Assembly (NCBI RefSeq): GCF_030272615.1 | Contig: NC_081409.1 | Location: forward strand, 877,927,594 to 877,991,593 | Reading direction: 5' to 3' | Source of the DNA: Cryptomeria japonica | Lineage: Eukaryota > Streptophyta > Pinopsida > Cupressales > Cupressaceae | Length of the DNA stretch: 64,000 nt | Shown: positions 22,102-32,347 of the stretch, in pieces | Layout of the letters: the number at the start of each line of letters is the position of its first letter | Numbering within the stretch: position 1 is the stretch's first letter | The notes under the pieces: model-generated | Told to the model about the DNA's origin: nothing | The model's input: only the letters and a program-made list of their open reading frames with translations | The model's database searches: none | Program-made: the position numbers and the translations under genes

Positions 22102-24201
22102 TCAAATGCCGCTCTGGCCAGATGCTGTACCTGCACCACCTCTACCTACTCCACCACTGGTACCTGCACCACCTGATCCATCTCTCCATGGAGGCCTCAT
22201 CAAACCCCAACTCCCTCCTGCATCCCCTGATCTCTCCTGCCGTAGAGGACCCATCACACCCCCACTACTCTGCATCCTCTGTGATCGCTCGGATCTGGCC
22301 TGCCGCATCTGTGAATAGCTGAGAGCTCGCTGGCTAATCGGTACCACCTGCTCATATAACCCACGCCAGTACTCTATCTCGGGTTGTGCTCGCCGAATCT
22401 CCCTCATAATCTCCCCTGAAGGCCCCTGTGCACCAGTCCGCACTCTCTCCTGCAGCTCCGCCAATCTCTCCACCACAGTATCTCTCTCCCGTAGCACCAC
22501 TGTCAGCTCTGACTCACGTGTAAATAGCTGCACATCCCTAGCTGCTATCTCCTCCTCTAATCTCTCCACTCGGGTCTGCAAATAACCTATCATATACTCC
22601 CGCAGATCCCCAGTAGCTCCCTCCCCCATGTCCATGGCTGCTGCACCTGTATCACCCCCTCCACTAGGTCCCTCCCCTACACCACCCTCCCCTGCACCTG
22701 TAGCCATCGGGATCTCTCTCTCCATCCCCCTCCCACTCAGCTGCACTCCTCCTTGCATCAAAGGTCCCTGTGATATCTGAAGAGGTAGTCCACCTCTCCC
22801 TCTCCACTGCCTCGGCATCCCCAAACCTCCTCCACCTCCTCCTCCACCTCCTCCTCCTCCCCCACCTCCTCCCCCACCTCCATCTCCCCCACCACCTCCA
22901 TCCCCTCCTCCTCCTCGACCTCCTTCTCTCCATCCTCGTCCTCATCCTCTCTCATCCTCGAATGCTGGGATCGGCTCAGCTGGGTCTGATATCCGCAGGA
23001 TCGGGTGTGCCGCCCAATACTGTGTATACTCTGCTGTCACACCTGCATCCACAACCCTCAGTCGTAAGTCCCATGGCCTCGCCTGCAGTGTCTGAAACTC
23101 TGCCAGTGCCTGATCATACGGTAGCATGGGACCCCATGCATACCGCTCCCGAATCACTCGTGCATACTCCCCTGATCCGCTAGGCAGTCCCTGCTGCCGT
23201 CCAAACTGCCTCATCACCCGTCCTGGCACCTGTCTCTCCACATGATAAGCGATCCTCCCAATGAGGAATCGGGTCATGAAGACATAAGGTAGTGCCTCCA
23301 CATCATCCTCCCATGGCTCACACTCCAAGTATGGCCACCAGATCACTGCATCCAGGTCATCCAATGCTCGCCGCCACCACTCTAACTTCCCCAAGTGGGG
23401 CTGACTCATCATGCCACTATACATAAACATGTATGGTTGGTCCACGGCTTGGAATCTGAGACTCACTGGTCGAGTCACTGGTAGGTTCTCCCATGCCCAC
23501 ACATGCAGCAGCGTCATGCCCACTGCTAGCGACCCCCGCCCTCTGTACACTACCTCGTGTAACTCCTGATACATGTGCGCTAACACGCACGGCCCCCAGG
23601 CATATCGAGTCCTCTCAGTCACCATCATCTCTATCACCTGTCCCCATCCCACCACCAATCCATGTGACTGCCTGTCTGGACACAGAAGTCCTCCCACGAT
23701 CCCTGACAAAACTGCTGGAAGGGGCTCATATAGTGCCGCTATATCCTCCCATGCGATCGAGCCATCATCAATGTATACATCCTCATCAAATATCCTCTGA
23801 CAAGACAACGTCCCCCAGGATCGATCATATGTCACCAGCTCCCCCCGAATTGAAATCCGGAGGATACGCCACATGTCCTCTAAAGTCATCGTCATCTCTC
23901 CCTAAGCTAGATGGAACGTGCACGTCTCACTGTGTCATCGCTCTGCCAATGCTGTGATCAGGCCGTGATTCATCTGAATCACGGGCATATGCATCGCCTC
24001 GTAGAGGCTAGTAGCTGCAATACAGTCTATCTCTATCTGTGTCAATCGATCTCGCAATCCCTGTGTCGCGGGGTGGCTCTCGCGTAACTGTAACACGCGC
24101 AGATCCTCCTGCACATAGACATTCATCCAACCACCATCAGTTGTTTTGTTATCAAACTTTCTTAAGTTTAAACCTAGACTATCATCAGATACTTTGATCA
24201 A
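22102..24201 (-). pseudogene. Antisense ORF: plant mobile domain (PMD) protein with poly-Gly linker
   Basis: One minus-strand frame of 700 codons, interrupted by TGA (23935-23937), TAG (23902-23904) and TGA (22942-22944). Near the N-terminus, ALAER-stop-HSETCTFHL-A-stop-GEMTMTLEDMW follows the PMD hallmark of a Trp-x-Pro-Glu-Thr...FHLP.GE.T.TLEDV type. About 300 residues of PMD follow, rich in Trp and Tyr. Then come about 40 residues of almost pure Gly (about 22940-22830) and a C-terminal region with a helical ERLEEEIAARD segment and EYWRGLYEQVVPISQRALSY. PMD proteins (MAIN/MAIL1 type) act in silencing and genome stability in plants, and PMDs are known in transposons. Antisense extra ORFs are reported in Tat elements. 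GC content is clearly above its surroundings. The start at 24201 is the first ATG of the frame. Confidence 0.85.
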
Positions 24202-24397
24202 GTATCTTTGGGTCTCAACAGGTAAGCAATCATGGCCGCCTAGACTTCAACAAGCATTTATCCTAACAAATGACCTAAGTCTCATCGGGCTGCTATGGTT
24301 CAAAACAACTTCCACTTCACCTCACCATCCATCAATCGTTAGGCATCAGGAGATTTATTTTGTCCGACATTGGGGCATCTCGTTATCCTAAGGCAAC

Positions 24398-24703
24398 AGC
24401 GCTATTTTATCTACAATAGCGCTAATTCTACACAATAGCGCTACAATCATAGCAAAAGCGCTCAAACAACTAAACAAAAGCGCTACAAAAACAAAAGCGC
24501 TAAATCCACTATGCAATAGCGCTATTTCACATCAATAGCGCTCAATTAACCCTACCATAGCGCTACTTCAACAAAAGCGCTAAAACTTGCCTGCATTAGC
24601 GCTAATTCATACAAAAGTGCTCAAACCAAACCACAATAGTGCTATTGCGGCACAAAAGCGCTAATTCATGGAGCAAAAGCGCCAAAACCAGAGTTTCAGC
24701 GGT
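24398..24703 (-). repeat. Inverted AGCGCT array upstream of the PMD ORF
   Basis: On the plus strand the unit is CAA(T/A)AGCGCT. Cores start at 24398, 24418, 24437, 24457, 24479, 24496, 24518, 24537, 24559, 24576, 24598, 24616, 24638, 24657 and 24678. The mean spacing is 20.0 bp over 14 intervals (range 17-22). On the minus strand this reads AGCGCT(A/T)TTG, the same sense relative to the PMD ORF as the 9372-9650 array is to gag. Confidence 0.93.
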
Positions 24704-24950
24704 CTTGCTCCGACTTGACTTTGACTCAGCTAAAAACATATTAAAACAACCTGAAAAGTGATTTTTCGAATTTGCGTACCACTGGTCCATAGTCGGCTGG
24801 GCGCTGGAACCGTCGGACTCACTCGAATCGGTGCTCGGTGATCGGAAACGGCATAGTAGCTCCTCCTTGCTCCTCCAAATGTCACTGTCAGAGCTCTCAT
24901 TTTCAATTGGTCGCGGTCACAAATAATCCTATTTTCACCCCTTTCACCCC

Positions 24951-24957
24951 ATTTATA
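24951..24957 (-). promoter_or_regulatory. Candidate antisense TATA box for the PMD ORF
   Basis: The minus strand reads GGGTATAAATGGGG. It lies about 250 bp upstream of the AGCGCT array and about 750 bp upstream of the PMD start, so the array would be transcribed as 5' leader. Position and sequence support a core promoter, but there is no expression evidence. Confidence 0.5.
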
Positions 24958-25246
24958 CCCCCCGCCGTCACCGTAACTTCGCCCTACTCATCGCCGTGGT
25001 CCCCGTGAACTTCCCGAGCCCCCCATTTCTCCATGTTTCCCCCAATTTCTTCTATTTTCCACCAGTATACCTAACTTCTCTTCTACCACCCTGCTAATTT
25101 TCATTCTTTTTCGAGAGATCGCCCGATTTTTCAAAAATTTTCGGCCCATCTCTCGACGGGGCATACCACCCATTAAATTTACATTTTATGGGGCATTTCT
25201 TCACACCAGTTTTTCTTTGAAATGATGCGATAAACCGCACCGTCTC

Positions 25247-25259
25247 AAAGAGGGGCAAA
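25247..25259 (+). other. Polypurine tract of the Tat element
   Basis: AAAGAGGGGCAAA sits directly before a TGTAGTCACAT LTR start at 25260. It primes plus-strand DNA synthesis. It abuts the outer, short copy of the LTR start rather than the full LTR at 25324. Confidence 0.85.
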
Positions 25260-25323
25260 TGTAGTCACATAAAAAATATCAAGAAGATATTAAATAAATT
25301 ATTTAACTTTCAAAAATACAATC
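25260..25323 (+). repeat. Duplicated LTR start plus a copy of the left genomic flank
   Basis: 25260-25270 is TGTAGTCACAT, the first 11 bases of the LTR. 25271-25323 then repeats 7849-7901, the DNA just left of the 5' LTR, ending in the target-site bases CAATC, after which the full LTR begins at 25324. The 53 bp copy looks identical to its source. Confidence 0.9.
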
Positions 25324-26702
25324 TGTAGTCACATAAATCTGTCCATTTTAATTAAATGAATATTTCGTATTTATTTGATTAAAAATCCACTAACCATCAA
25401 TTAATTAAACAAATATTTAATTAATTCATCCCCAAACATTCTTCTATTAATTAAATAAATTACTCAATTTATTTTAATTAATTCATTAAATCAAATTTCA
25501 ATCAATTAAATAAATAAAATCAATTTATTTAATTAAAATCCCCCTTTTCCTCTTTTAAATAAATTAACATTTATTTAAATCATTTTAAAACCCCCCCACT
25601 TGCATTTTCCTACAAATGCATCTTGCACACATTTATTGAAATAAATGAATTTTTATTTTAATAAAATCCTATTTTCCCTCACCCACCAAATCCACTTGCA
25701 AACCTAATCCCCTTCTAGATTCTTCTAACCCCTTCCTAATTAGTCTAATCCATCCCCTAATTATTGTCACATTCCTAAGCAAAATGGAGTCACTTCTCAA
25801 AGACTCCAAAGTCTTTGAAAAGCATTTAATGCTTTGTGTGTTCAACAAATTAACCCCCAAAGTCTTCCAAGACCACTAATGGCTCTTACATGACCATTTA
25901 TGGCTCTTACATAACCATTTATGGTTATTTCAATCTTGTCTCCCCAAACATTTATTGTTTTGACCATATTCATCCATTTCACATTTGCACAAGAATTTAT
26001 CCATTGGATAAAAGCTTTATTCTTTGAATAAAGAGTTTATTCATTCAACCAACCTTGACTCAAAATCCCAAGGTCATATCAGGCATTTAATGCTTATTCC
26101 CTCTCCTCTCAACCTATCTCACATTGACACTTGTCATCCTGGGATTGGGTTGAAAGCCCTCACATGGATTTGAAATCATTCAATCCTGACCCTTGTTGAG
26201 ATTGCTCAATCTCAACCATCCATTGCTCCATTTTTTCTATAAATAGAGCCCATTCCTTCATACACCAGATCCTAAAAACTTGTATGCATCTAAGCTATAG
26301 ATATTTTAGAGATCATTTTAGCATAAGCAATCTAACATCTTGTCTTTTTGGTTAAAATACATCATTTTAGCATTAGTATTAGCTTTTCATTTCATATTTG
26401 GAGCTATACTACAATCTCAATCCTCCATAAGCATCCATAGTGCAAAAAGCTGCTAAGAGCTACACTATTTTGGAACTTGGAGAGGAGAGGAACAAGGGAG
26501 AAGGAGCTAATATCATGCTAAGAGATAGTTGGAGATGTCTCATTGTCTTTACTTCTTTAGTTAAATTCATTAGCATGTTTTTAGTGTCTCTCTTGGAATG
26601 CCTTCATATGTTTTAGTTTTTGATTGACTAACGCTAATACTTTGTGTGTTTTTGTGTTGTTTGATCTTAGACTAAAATCTTGTGCCATTTAGGAGGGCAT
26701 CA
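25324..26702 (+). repeat. 3' LTR of the Tat element
   Basis: Matches 7902-9281 with few substitutions (for example CCTCC/CCCCC near 25540, TTCCT/TTTCT near 26235). It ends GGGCATCA and is followed by the duplication CAATC. TATA box at 26238-26245. Confidence 0.95.
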
Positions 26703-26818
26703 CAATCAACGTTAAAAAAACAAAACTTCCTTGCCCTGATGGTGACAGCTACAGAAAGGAGGGGTACGTATGCACAAGGCATGTCAAGCGATGGCAGTGG
26801 GCATGGGAATGGGGCTGC

Positions 26819-26969
26819 GTCTATTCTGGTTCCAAAATGGACCTTTCGTACAACATGTTAGTGACAGGCTAGTCAATCGCAGCCATTAATTGCAAAATTG
26901 ACGATGTAAAACGCGCGACTAACACGCATGTTAGTCAACCCATACTGTCATTTTGGAGCCAGAATAGAC
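26819..26969. mobile_element. MITE-like palindromic unit, copy 1
   Basis: A 151 bp unit with terminal inverted repeats: 26819-26839 (GTCTATTCTGGTTCCAAAATG) pairs with 26949-26969 with one mismatch. Inner arms GTTAGTGACAG.../...GACTAACACG add further dyad symmetry. No coding capacity. Confidence 0.7.
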
Positions 26970-26990
26970 TCATCCTAGGAATGGGATGAA

Positions 26991-27140
26991 GCTATTCTGG
27001 CTCCAAAACAGACCTTTCGTATGGCGTGTTAGTGACAGGGTAGTCAATCACAACCATTAATTGCAAAATCAACAGTGTAAAACGTGTGACTAACACTCGT
27101 GTTAGTCAATCCGTACTACCATTTTGAAGCCAAAATAGAC
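26991..27140. mobile_element. MITE-like palindromic unit, copy 2
   Basis: A 150 bp diverged copy of the preceding unit in the same orientation, 21 bp downstream. Its ends GCTATTCTGGCTCCAAAA and TTTTGAAGCCAAAATAGAC are still roughly inverted. Differences from copy 1 include many CG-to-TG or CA changes. Confidence 0.7.
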
Positions 27141-28476
27141 GCGTCCAAATGAAGGTGCAAATAATCCCCCCCTAGCGAGTGTTGTATTTTAGCATTAAAA
27201 ATGTATCCTCGTGACTTTCGTTTTATCAATTCGATGTCTATTATCTTCCTGATATTATTTCTATCAAATCGGTGTTCAACTAGTTTTGTCTGTTATTGGG
27301 ATTTTCTTGACCAGCGTAATGTGGGGAGGGCCAAGTTTTACAACAGTACTTGTTATTGTGCGGAATTTTCTTTTGCATGCGAGACCACTCGTAGAGTTTT
27401 TTTTTCTTAAATTAGAGTAATGCAAGATTTAAAAATTACTCAAAAGGAGGGTAGAAAGAGCTGCCATGAATACCCAAAACAGCTGTCAAATATAACAAAA
27501 TGTCCTTCAAAGAGTTGAATGGCAAACACATGGGGACTTGTATTAGTCTGATTATAATGTGGACTACAAAACTTTTCAATTATTAAATATTTTTTATCTC
27601 AATCATTTAGTAGAGTAAAAAAAGCATTGTCAAAGTAAAAAATGTACATCTAATTGAAAATTATATCTACACATTACAAGGTAGATCTATAGATATGAAA
27701 TGATTTATAGATGTGGACTCAACCTAAAAAATACACGTTCTATTTTCAATCTAAAGTGAAAAACAAATATAGAGAAACTATCTTTATTCTCAATAACAAG
27801 TTATTTTTATTCATACTATTTAATTTCATAGCATAGAATAAATAATAGTTCACTTGTCATATTTATAGATGTTATTATTAAATTTATGAATATTCATGTT
27901 TATGTGTATGCATTGCATTTGATGAGCTTAATTGTAGGAAAATTGTATTATCCTCTACATTTGTTATGATCTCATCTAATCTTATACGACTTCCTTTCAC
28001 TTAGGATGACTTTTCATCATTATTAGTGTTTTCAAATCTATTCTTTTCAGCTTTTACATATTAATTTCAAATCTGTTTTCCTTTCATACTTGTTTTATGA
28101 ACTATTTTAAATAATTATGACTTATTACTACAAGAGATTTGAAAATTTATCGAAATAAACTAGTGTTCTTAGATTTTTTTAAATAATAAGATTGGTCGAC
28201 AAATTATTCCAATTGAATTACTAGTTTAATATTTTATGTACATTTTTCAAATATAATACAGAAGCAAGTCTATGGAAAGTCTAGATTGTTTAAAGTAGTT
28301 AATTTTAAGATTTCTTATTCTTATATTCATTCGCATCTTTTACCTAACTTACTAACCCTTGCTTTGGCATTAGGATAAATATATTTTACACTTCTTTTTT
28401 AGTTTCAAAGATATATAATTCTACTATTCTCGTTATTCTAAGATGTGATTTATTATTTTTTCCTATATTATTATTT
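27141..28476. other. AT-rich stretch without a gene
   Basis: No supported coding frame, RNA gene or repeat. The 69-codon frame at 27201-27410 has no domain. Confidence 0.4.
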
Positions 28477-29760
28477 ATGCCACAAGCTACTCATGAACCT
28501 AATCTTCCATTACGAAGGAACATTTTCTTAAACCTTAATATCATTGCACATTCTAATAATAATGATATATTTAATGGTGATAATGTTGAGACCAACATAT
28601 GTGTTCAAGAAAAGTATGATCATGGTGCACATGTGGCCAAACAATGCATTGCACAATTTTAGCACTTTTCAAGGCTTTATTGATTCATTTGTCCACTATG
28701 AATTCCCTAATTAATTCAGATATCTCTTTTATCAGTCATTAGTGGGATGTCATCATGACTCATATGTTCTAGAATATCTTAGATCATTAATAAATTACTT
28801 TAATGTTCTATCCTCCAACCCATCCTCCTCTTCCAAACCCAACTATACCATTTTTATGACCATTATAATTATTAATCCAAGTATTTTTCTTACTTCCTTT
28901 CACATTAACGTTACTCCTTAATATGACTTACTCTATGATGGCACTCATTTCCTCATTAACACCACCAGTGCTTCCATTCTTTCTACAATTTCACCCACAC
29001 CTAAACCTACCACTTATATAACTACTAATTTGTCACAACTTCTACTCATGTATTAGCCTATATTACCCCTTCATCTCATCCCATGATGAATACTTTTCAT
29101 AATTTATCCCAATCCATTCATAACTATTTCCTTAGCTCTCTCACATCACAAACCTAATATAGCTCCACTATTTCACATACTTTGAATGTCACTCTATTCT
29201 ATGCATCAACATCCTAAATACACTAATACAAGAATTGGAAATTTTGATGAAGAAACTCAAGGACATCAAAAATTATTTTATTAAATACAATCCATTTTGT
29301 TGCACCCCTTCATCTTTTGAGGTTTTTTAGATATCTATTACAAATGAAATTAATGGATTCTAGATTTGATTTATATAATGTAAAAGGAGACCCAAGTATG
29401 AACGTTCAATCTTATATAACCATAATCATCAAATTTTCTAATGATGCCAAAATATTAACCAAATTATTTCCATGAAATCTAGAGGACACATTTGCTATGC
29501 AATAATTTTATTTATTAGCTTTAAGTTTGATGAATTTATTATAACAATCTTTCTATAATATTCTTACAACTTTTTCACATAAACATGAGTTTAAATGTCA
29601 TTATAAAGGATTTAAATAGATGTGTACAAAGAAGCAAAGAATTTTTTAATGGTTATTCCATACAATTTTTTTAGAGCAATTAGGTCTTGCTATACTCTAT
29701 TTCACTTAAGCTAAACTTAGGAGTGCTTTCTTTATTCTCAGAATATTCTATTTTTAGCTT
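28477..29760 (+). pseudogene. Decayed Ty3/gypsy gag
   Basis: Translation of about 29340-29600 with stops ignored gives a capsid-like run: RFDLYNVKGDP, then VQSYI, KFSNDAKILTKLFP, NLEDT, FY and QSFYNI. This follows the order of a plant gypsy Retrotrans_gag domain (GDP...Y...A...LFP.sLe..A..WF...F..FY..F). It is a different subfamily from the gag at 12018. The upstream 28477-28662 frame may be part of the N-terminus. The frame is full of stops and indels, and no LTRs were found for it. Confidence 0.6.
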
Positions 29761-30034
29761 TCTATTACTTTATAAGGATTTATTATAACATTATTGTTCT
29801 ATGATGTTTGCATAATCAATTTAATTTGAACAACTTTTTGAATTAATCTTTTGGCTCTCATAGCCTATCTTTTTCTTTGTGTATGACAAGTTTTTTATTG
29901 TAGGTGACCTCTTGGAGTTGAGGGGTTGAGAGATCAACTCCAACAAGGTATCGGAGCTCCATATTTATATATCTCTATCCATTTTTTGAGATATCTGTGG
30001 GGGCAGGAAAAGTGAGATTAGGTGACTAGGACCT
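29761..30034. other. Short gap before the next element
   Basis: No gene. It ends with GACCT (30030-30034), the target-site duplication of the next element. Confidence 0.6.
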
Positions 30035-30836
30035 TGTTGGCAAATGCACACTCCAATGAGATATTGTAGGTGATTGAAGGTTTTGTCATTGATGGCAACT
30101 TTACAGTCCTATGACACCGACAAGATAATTTACCGGCATCGACAAGGTCAGACTCTACACTGGCACACAGAGACCATTGACAGTAAAAGGAAGCATACCA
30201 ACACAGAAGCCGACATGAATTTTGTTTGTAATATATTTTGTTAATTATTGTAAAATCATTGTAAGCCGACTTGGCAAGTTGTAAAATGACTCATATATAT
30301 AAGAGATCATTGTAGAACATTTTAAAATAGATGGAAGAAAATATATAGGTGAAATAAGGTAGACCTATTATGTGAATTATAGGTTAAGGGTTTATGTATG
30401 AAGTAGAGCTATAAATTGGTACCGGATCTAGCATAGTAAATGCTATTTTGAAGTAGTACAAGACATTGGATTTATATAATCCATTTTGTAAGTCAGTGAG
30501 ACTTCCCATTTTGTAATTAGGTAGTGAGCTCTAGGCACTTGGCCTTCCTACATGTGCAGGCCCCTCTTGTAGCAATAATATTCTCTTATTGGCCAGTAAG
30601 TGAATATTGTGGGTAACAAATCCCACCGAGGTTTTTCCCACATCGGGTTTCCTCGTTAAATTACTGTGTTATGGTGTGTTTTTCATGTGGTTGTTGTTAT
30701 CTCTGTTTATTGCACATTATTTCTTGTTTACCGGTATACAATATTGACATGCTCTACATGTTTTGAGTTAAGAAAATCTTATAACTGGTTAGATATTGAT
30801 TCACCCCCCCTCTCAATATCTTTGGGAATCCTAACA
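30035..30836 (+). repeat. 5' LTR of the pol-less element
   Basis: It starts TGTTGGCAAATGCACAC and ends GGAATCCTAACA. TATA-like TATATATAAG at 30294-30303. Compared with the 3' LTR, many differences are C/T or G/A at CCGG or CCGAC-type sites, as expected for methylated DNA. Confidence 0.93.
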
Positions 30837-30838
30837 AT

Positions 30839-30850
30839 TGGTATCAGAGC
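30839..30850 (+). other. Primer-binding site, initiator tRNA-Met
   Basis: TGGTATCAGAGC, two bases after the LTR. This is the classic complement to the 3' end of plant initiator tRNA-Met used by Ty1/copia elements. Confidence 0.93.
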
Positions 30851-30907
30851 TTGGTCCTCTATTTTCAGAAGCCTAACAGCTTAAGGAAGATCTTGACACT
30901 GGTAGAG

Positions 30908-32042
30908 ATGGAAAACTTGATGAAGCAATTAGAAGCAGCTCTCTCAGACTGATGCAAAAAAGTTAAAAAATATCAAACTTGAAGATGATATAAAGGCTAC
31001 ACAGGATATTATTCAAGCAGTTCAAGAAAATCTTACCATTGCAAGGAACAAGAGAAGAGAACTTTGTGAAAAGATGCAGAATGAGAATGATGAAAAAGAA
31101 ACTCTTAATGATCCGATGAATAAGCTGAGACAAGAAAACATGCCAACAAAGAATGAGATGCAAGATATGACTATGAGATTTTGTAAAGAAATTGAAGATA
31201 GAAAAAAGAATGAAGAAGACTTGACTAGAAGACTGAATGATGTTGTAAATGAAAACACAAGACTTAGTTATGAAAATGATATGTTGAAGACAGATCTAAT
31301 GCATGCACAAAATAACTCAAATGAACTCATGAGACAAAAAGGTATCCTAGAAGGAGAACTGGCTGCTGCAAATCAACATAAAGAAAAATTCAAGAAAAGC
31401 TCAGAAGAACTTGGTGACTTGTTGAAGAATCAGAAACCTAATGGTGACACTAATGGTCTTGGCTTTGAAGCTAGTGAAAGCTCCAGTACTGCGAACACAC
31501 AGGATCAAGGCAAACTGGTAAGACAACCTACTGCTTATAAATTTAATGGCAAATGCTTTAATTGTAACATGTATTGTCATAGAGCAAATCAATGTAGATC
31601 TAGAAATTATCAGAATACCAATACACCCACTGGTCAATGTTCAAAATGCAACAAAGTTGGTCACGATTCAGAGAATTCCAGAATGAATGTAAGATGTTAT
31701 GTTTGTGGAAGATTTGGACACTTATCTAATCAATGCAGAACACAAACCGACATAGGATATGGAAAAGCTATTTAGAAAAATAATGTGACTTGTTATGCCT
31801 ATAACAAGATTGGACATATTGCAAAATTTTGTAGAAGCAAGTTCTCACTGGTAAATAACAAAGGTCCTAGTTTGAAAGGTAAAGAAAAGGTTGAATAAGT
31901 TAAGCAAGAGTTCTCAAAACAATGGATCAAGAAATCAAATTTAAATGGTGATAGGAACACTCCTCTACCAGCAGAACAGAGTAACACTCCACCGGTAGAA
32001 GAGAGTAACACTCCACCGGCAAAAGACTCTTCATCCAACTGA
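30908..32042 (+). pseudogene. ORF1: coiled-coil and zinc-knuckle protein (gag-like)
   Basis: It starts MENLMKQLEAAL, then a TGA and a frameshift near 30950 lead into the main frame (31074-31775 open, continuing past TAG to TGA at 32040-32042). Residues encoded by about 30955-31430 form a highly charged helical coiled coil. Four knuckle units follow: CFNCNMYCHRANQC, CSKCNKVGHDSENS, CYVCGRFGHLSNQC (the only canonical CCHC here) and, after the TAG, CYAYNKIGHIAKFC. A short repeat of NTPPVEE/NTPPAK units ends the frame. It probably packages RNA as a nucleocapsid. There is no recognisable copia gag capsid (UBN2) domain, which sets it apart from the nested copia element. Confidence 0.75.
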
Positions 32043-32347
32043 AGAAAATTCCCTTGAGGGTTTGGCAATCAAATGTGAAACATGCTATTATTCCCTCGGT
32101 TGATGGCGAGAAGTTGCAATTACTTCTATACCAGTAGATAAGTTAAGTCATTGCTTAACCAAAAAGCATTAAATGTGGTGGTTGGCAAAATTAACATTAT
32201 AAATCAAGTGTTTTGGTTCCAATTTCATTTCACCGAGCATTCAAACCTTCGAGAGCACGAAAATTCCTAAGCAAAGGCATTCCGAGAAAAGAAGTGAAGC
32301 AATTCAGCAAGCAATCATTCCTAAGGTAGATAAAGGTATTTATAATC

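Larger units (their letters stand above)
7902..26702 (+). mobile_element. Ty3/gypsy retrotransposon, Tat lineage, 18.8 kb, with antisense PMD ORF
   Basis: Near-identical LTRs (about 1.38 kb, TG...CA) are flanked by the 5 bp duplication CAATC (7897-7901 and 26703-26707). Inside, in order, are a tRNA-Trp primer site, an AGCGCT repeat array, a long leader, gag, protease, G-patch, RT, degenerate RNase H, a second (archaeal-type) RNase H, integrase, a tandem-repeat-rich 3' region, an antisense ORF, an inverted AGCGCT array and a polypurine tract. The dual RNase H and the absence of a chromodomain are known marks of the Tat clade (Ogre/Retand relatives). Six in-frame stops and a frame change disable the polyprotein, so this copy could move only with help in trans. 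Confidence 0.95.

Noticed and set aside
22664-23183. Plus- and minus-strand Leu-, Arg- and Glu-rich ORFs (for example 22770-23183 and 22758-22955)
   Set aside because: They are alternate-frame readings of the poly-Gly linker of the PMD ORF.
29931-29955. Another LTR end plus primer site (CTCCAACA then AGGTATCGGAGCTCC)
   Set aside because: It resembles a mutated tRNA-Met site, but no matching LTR start or second LTR was found. Too weak.
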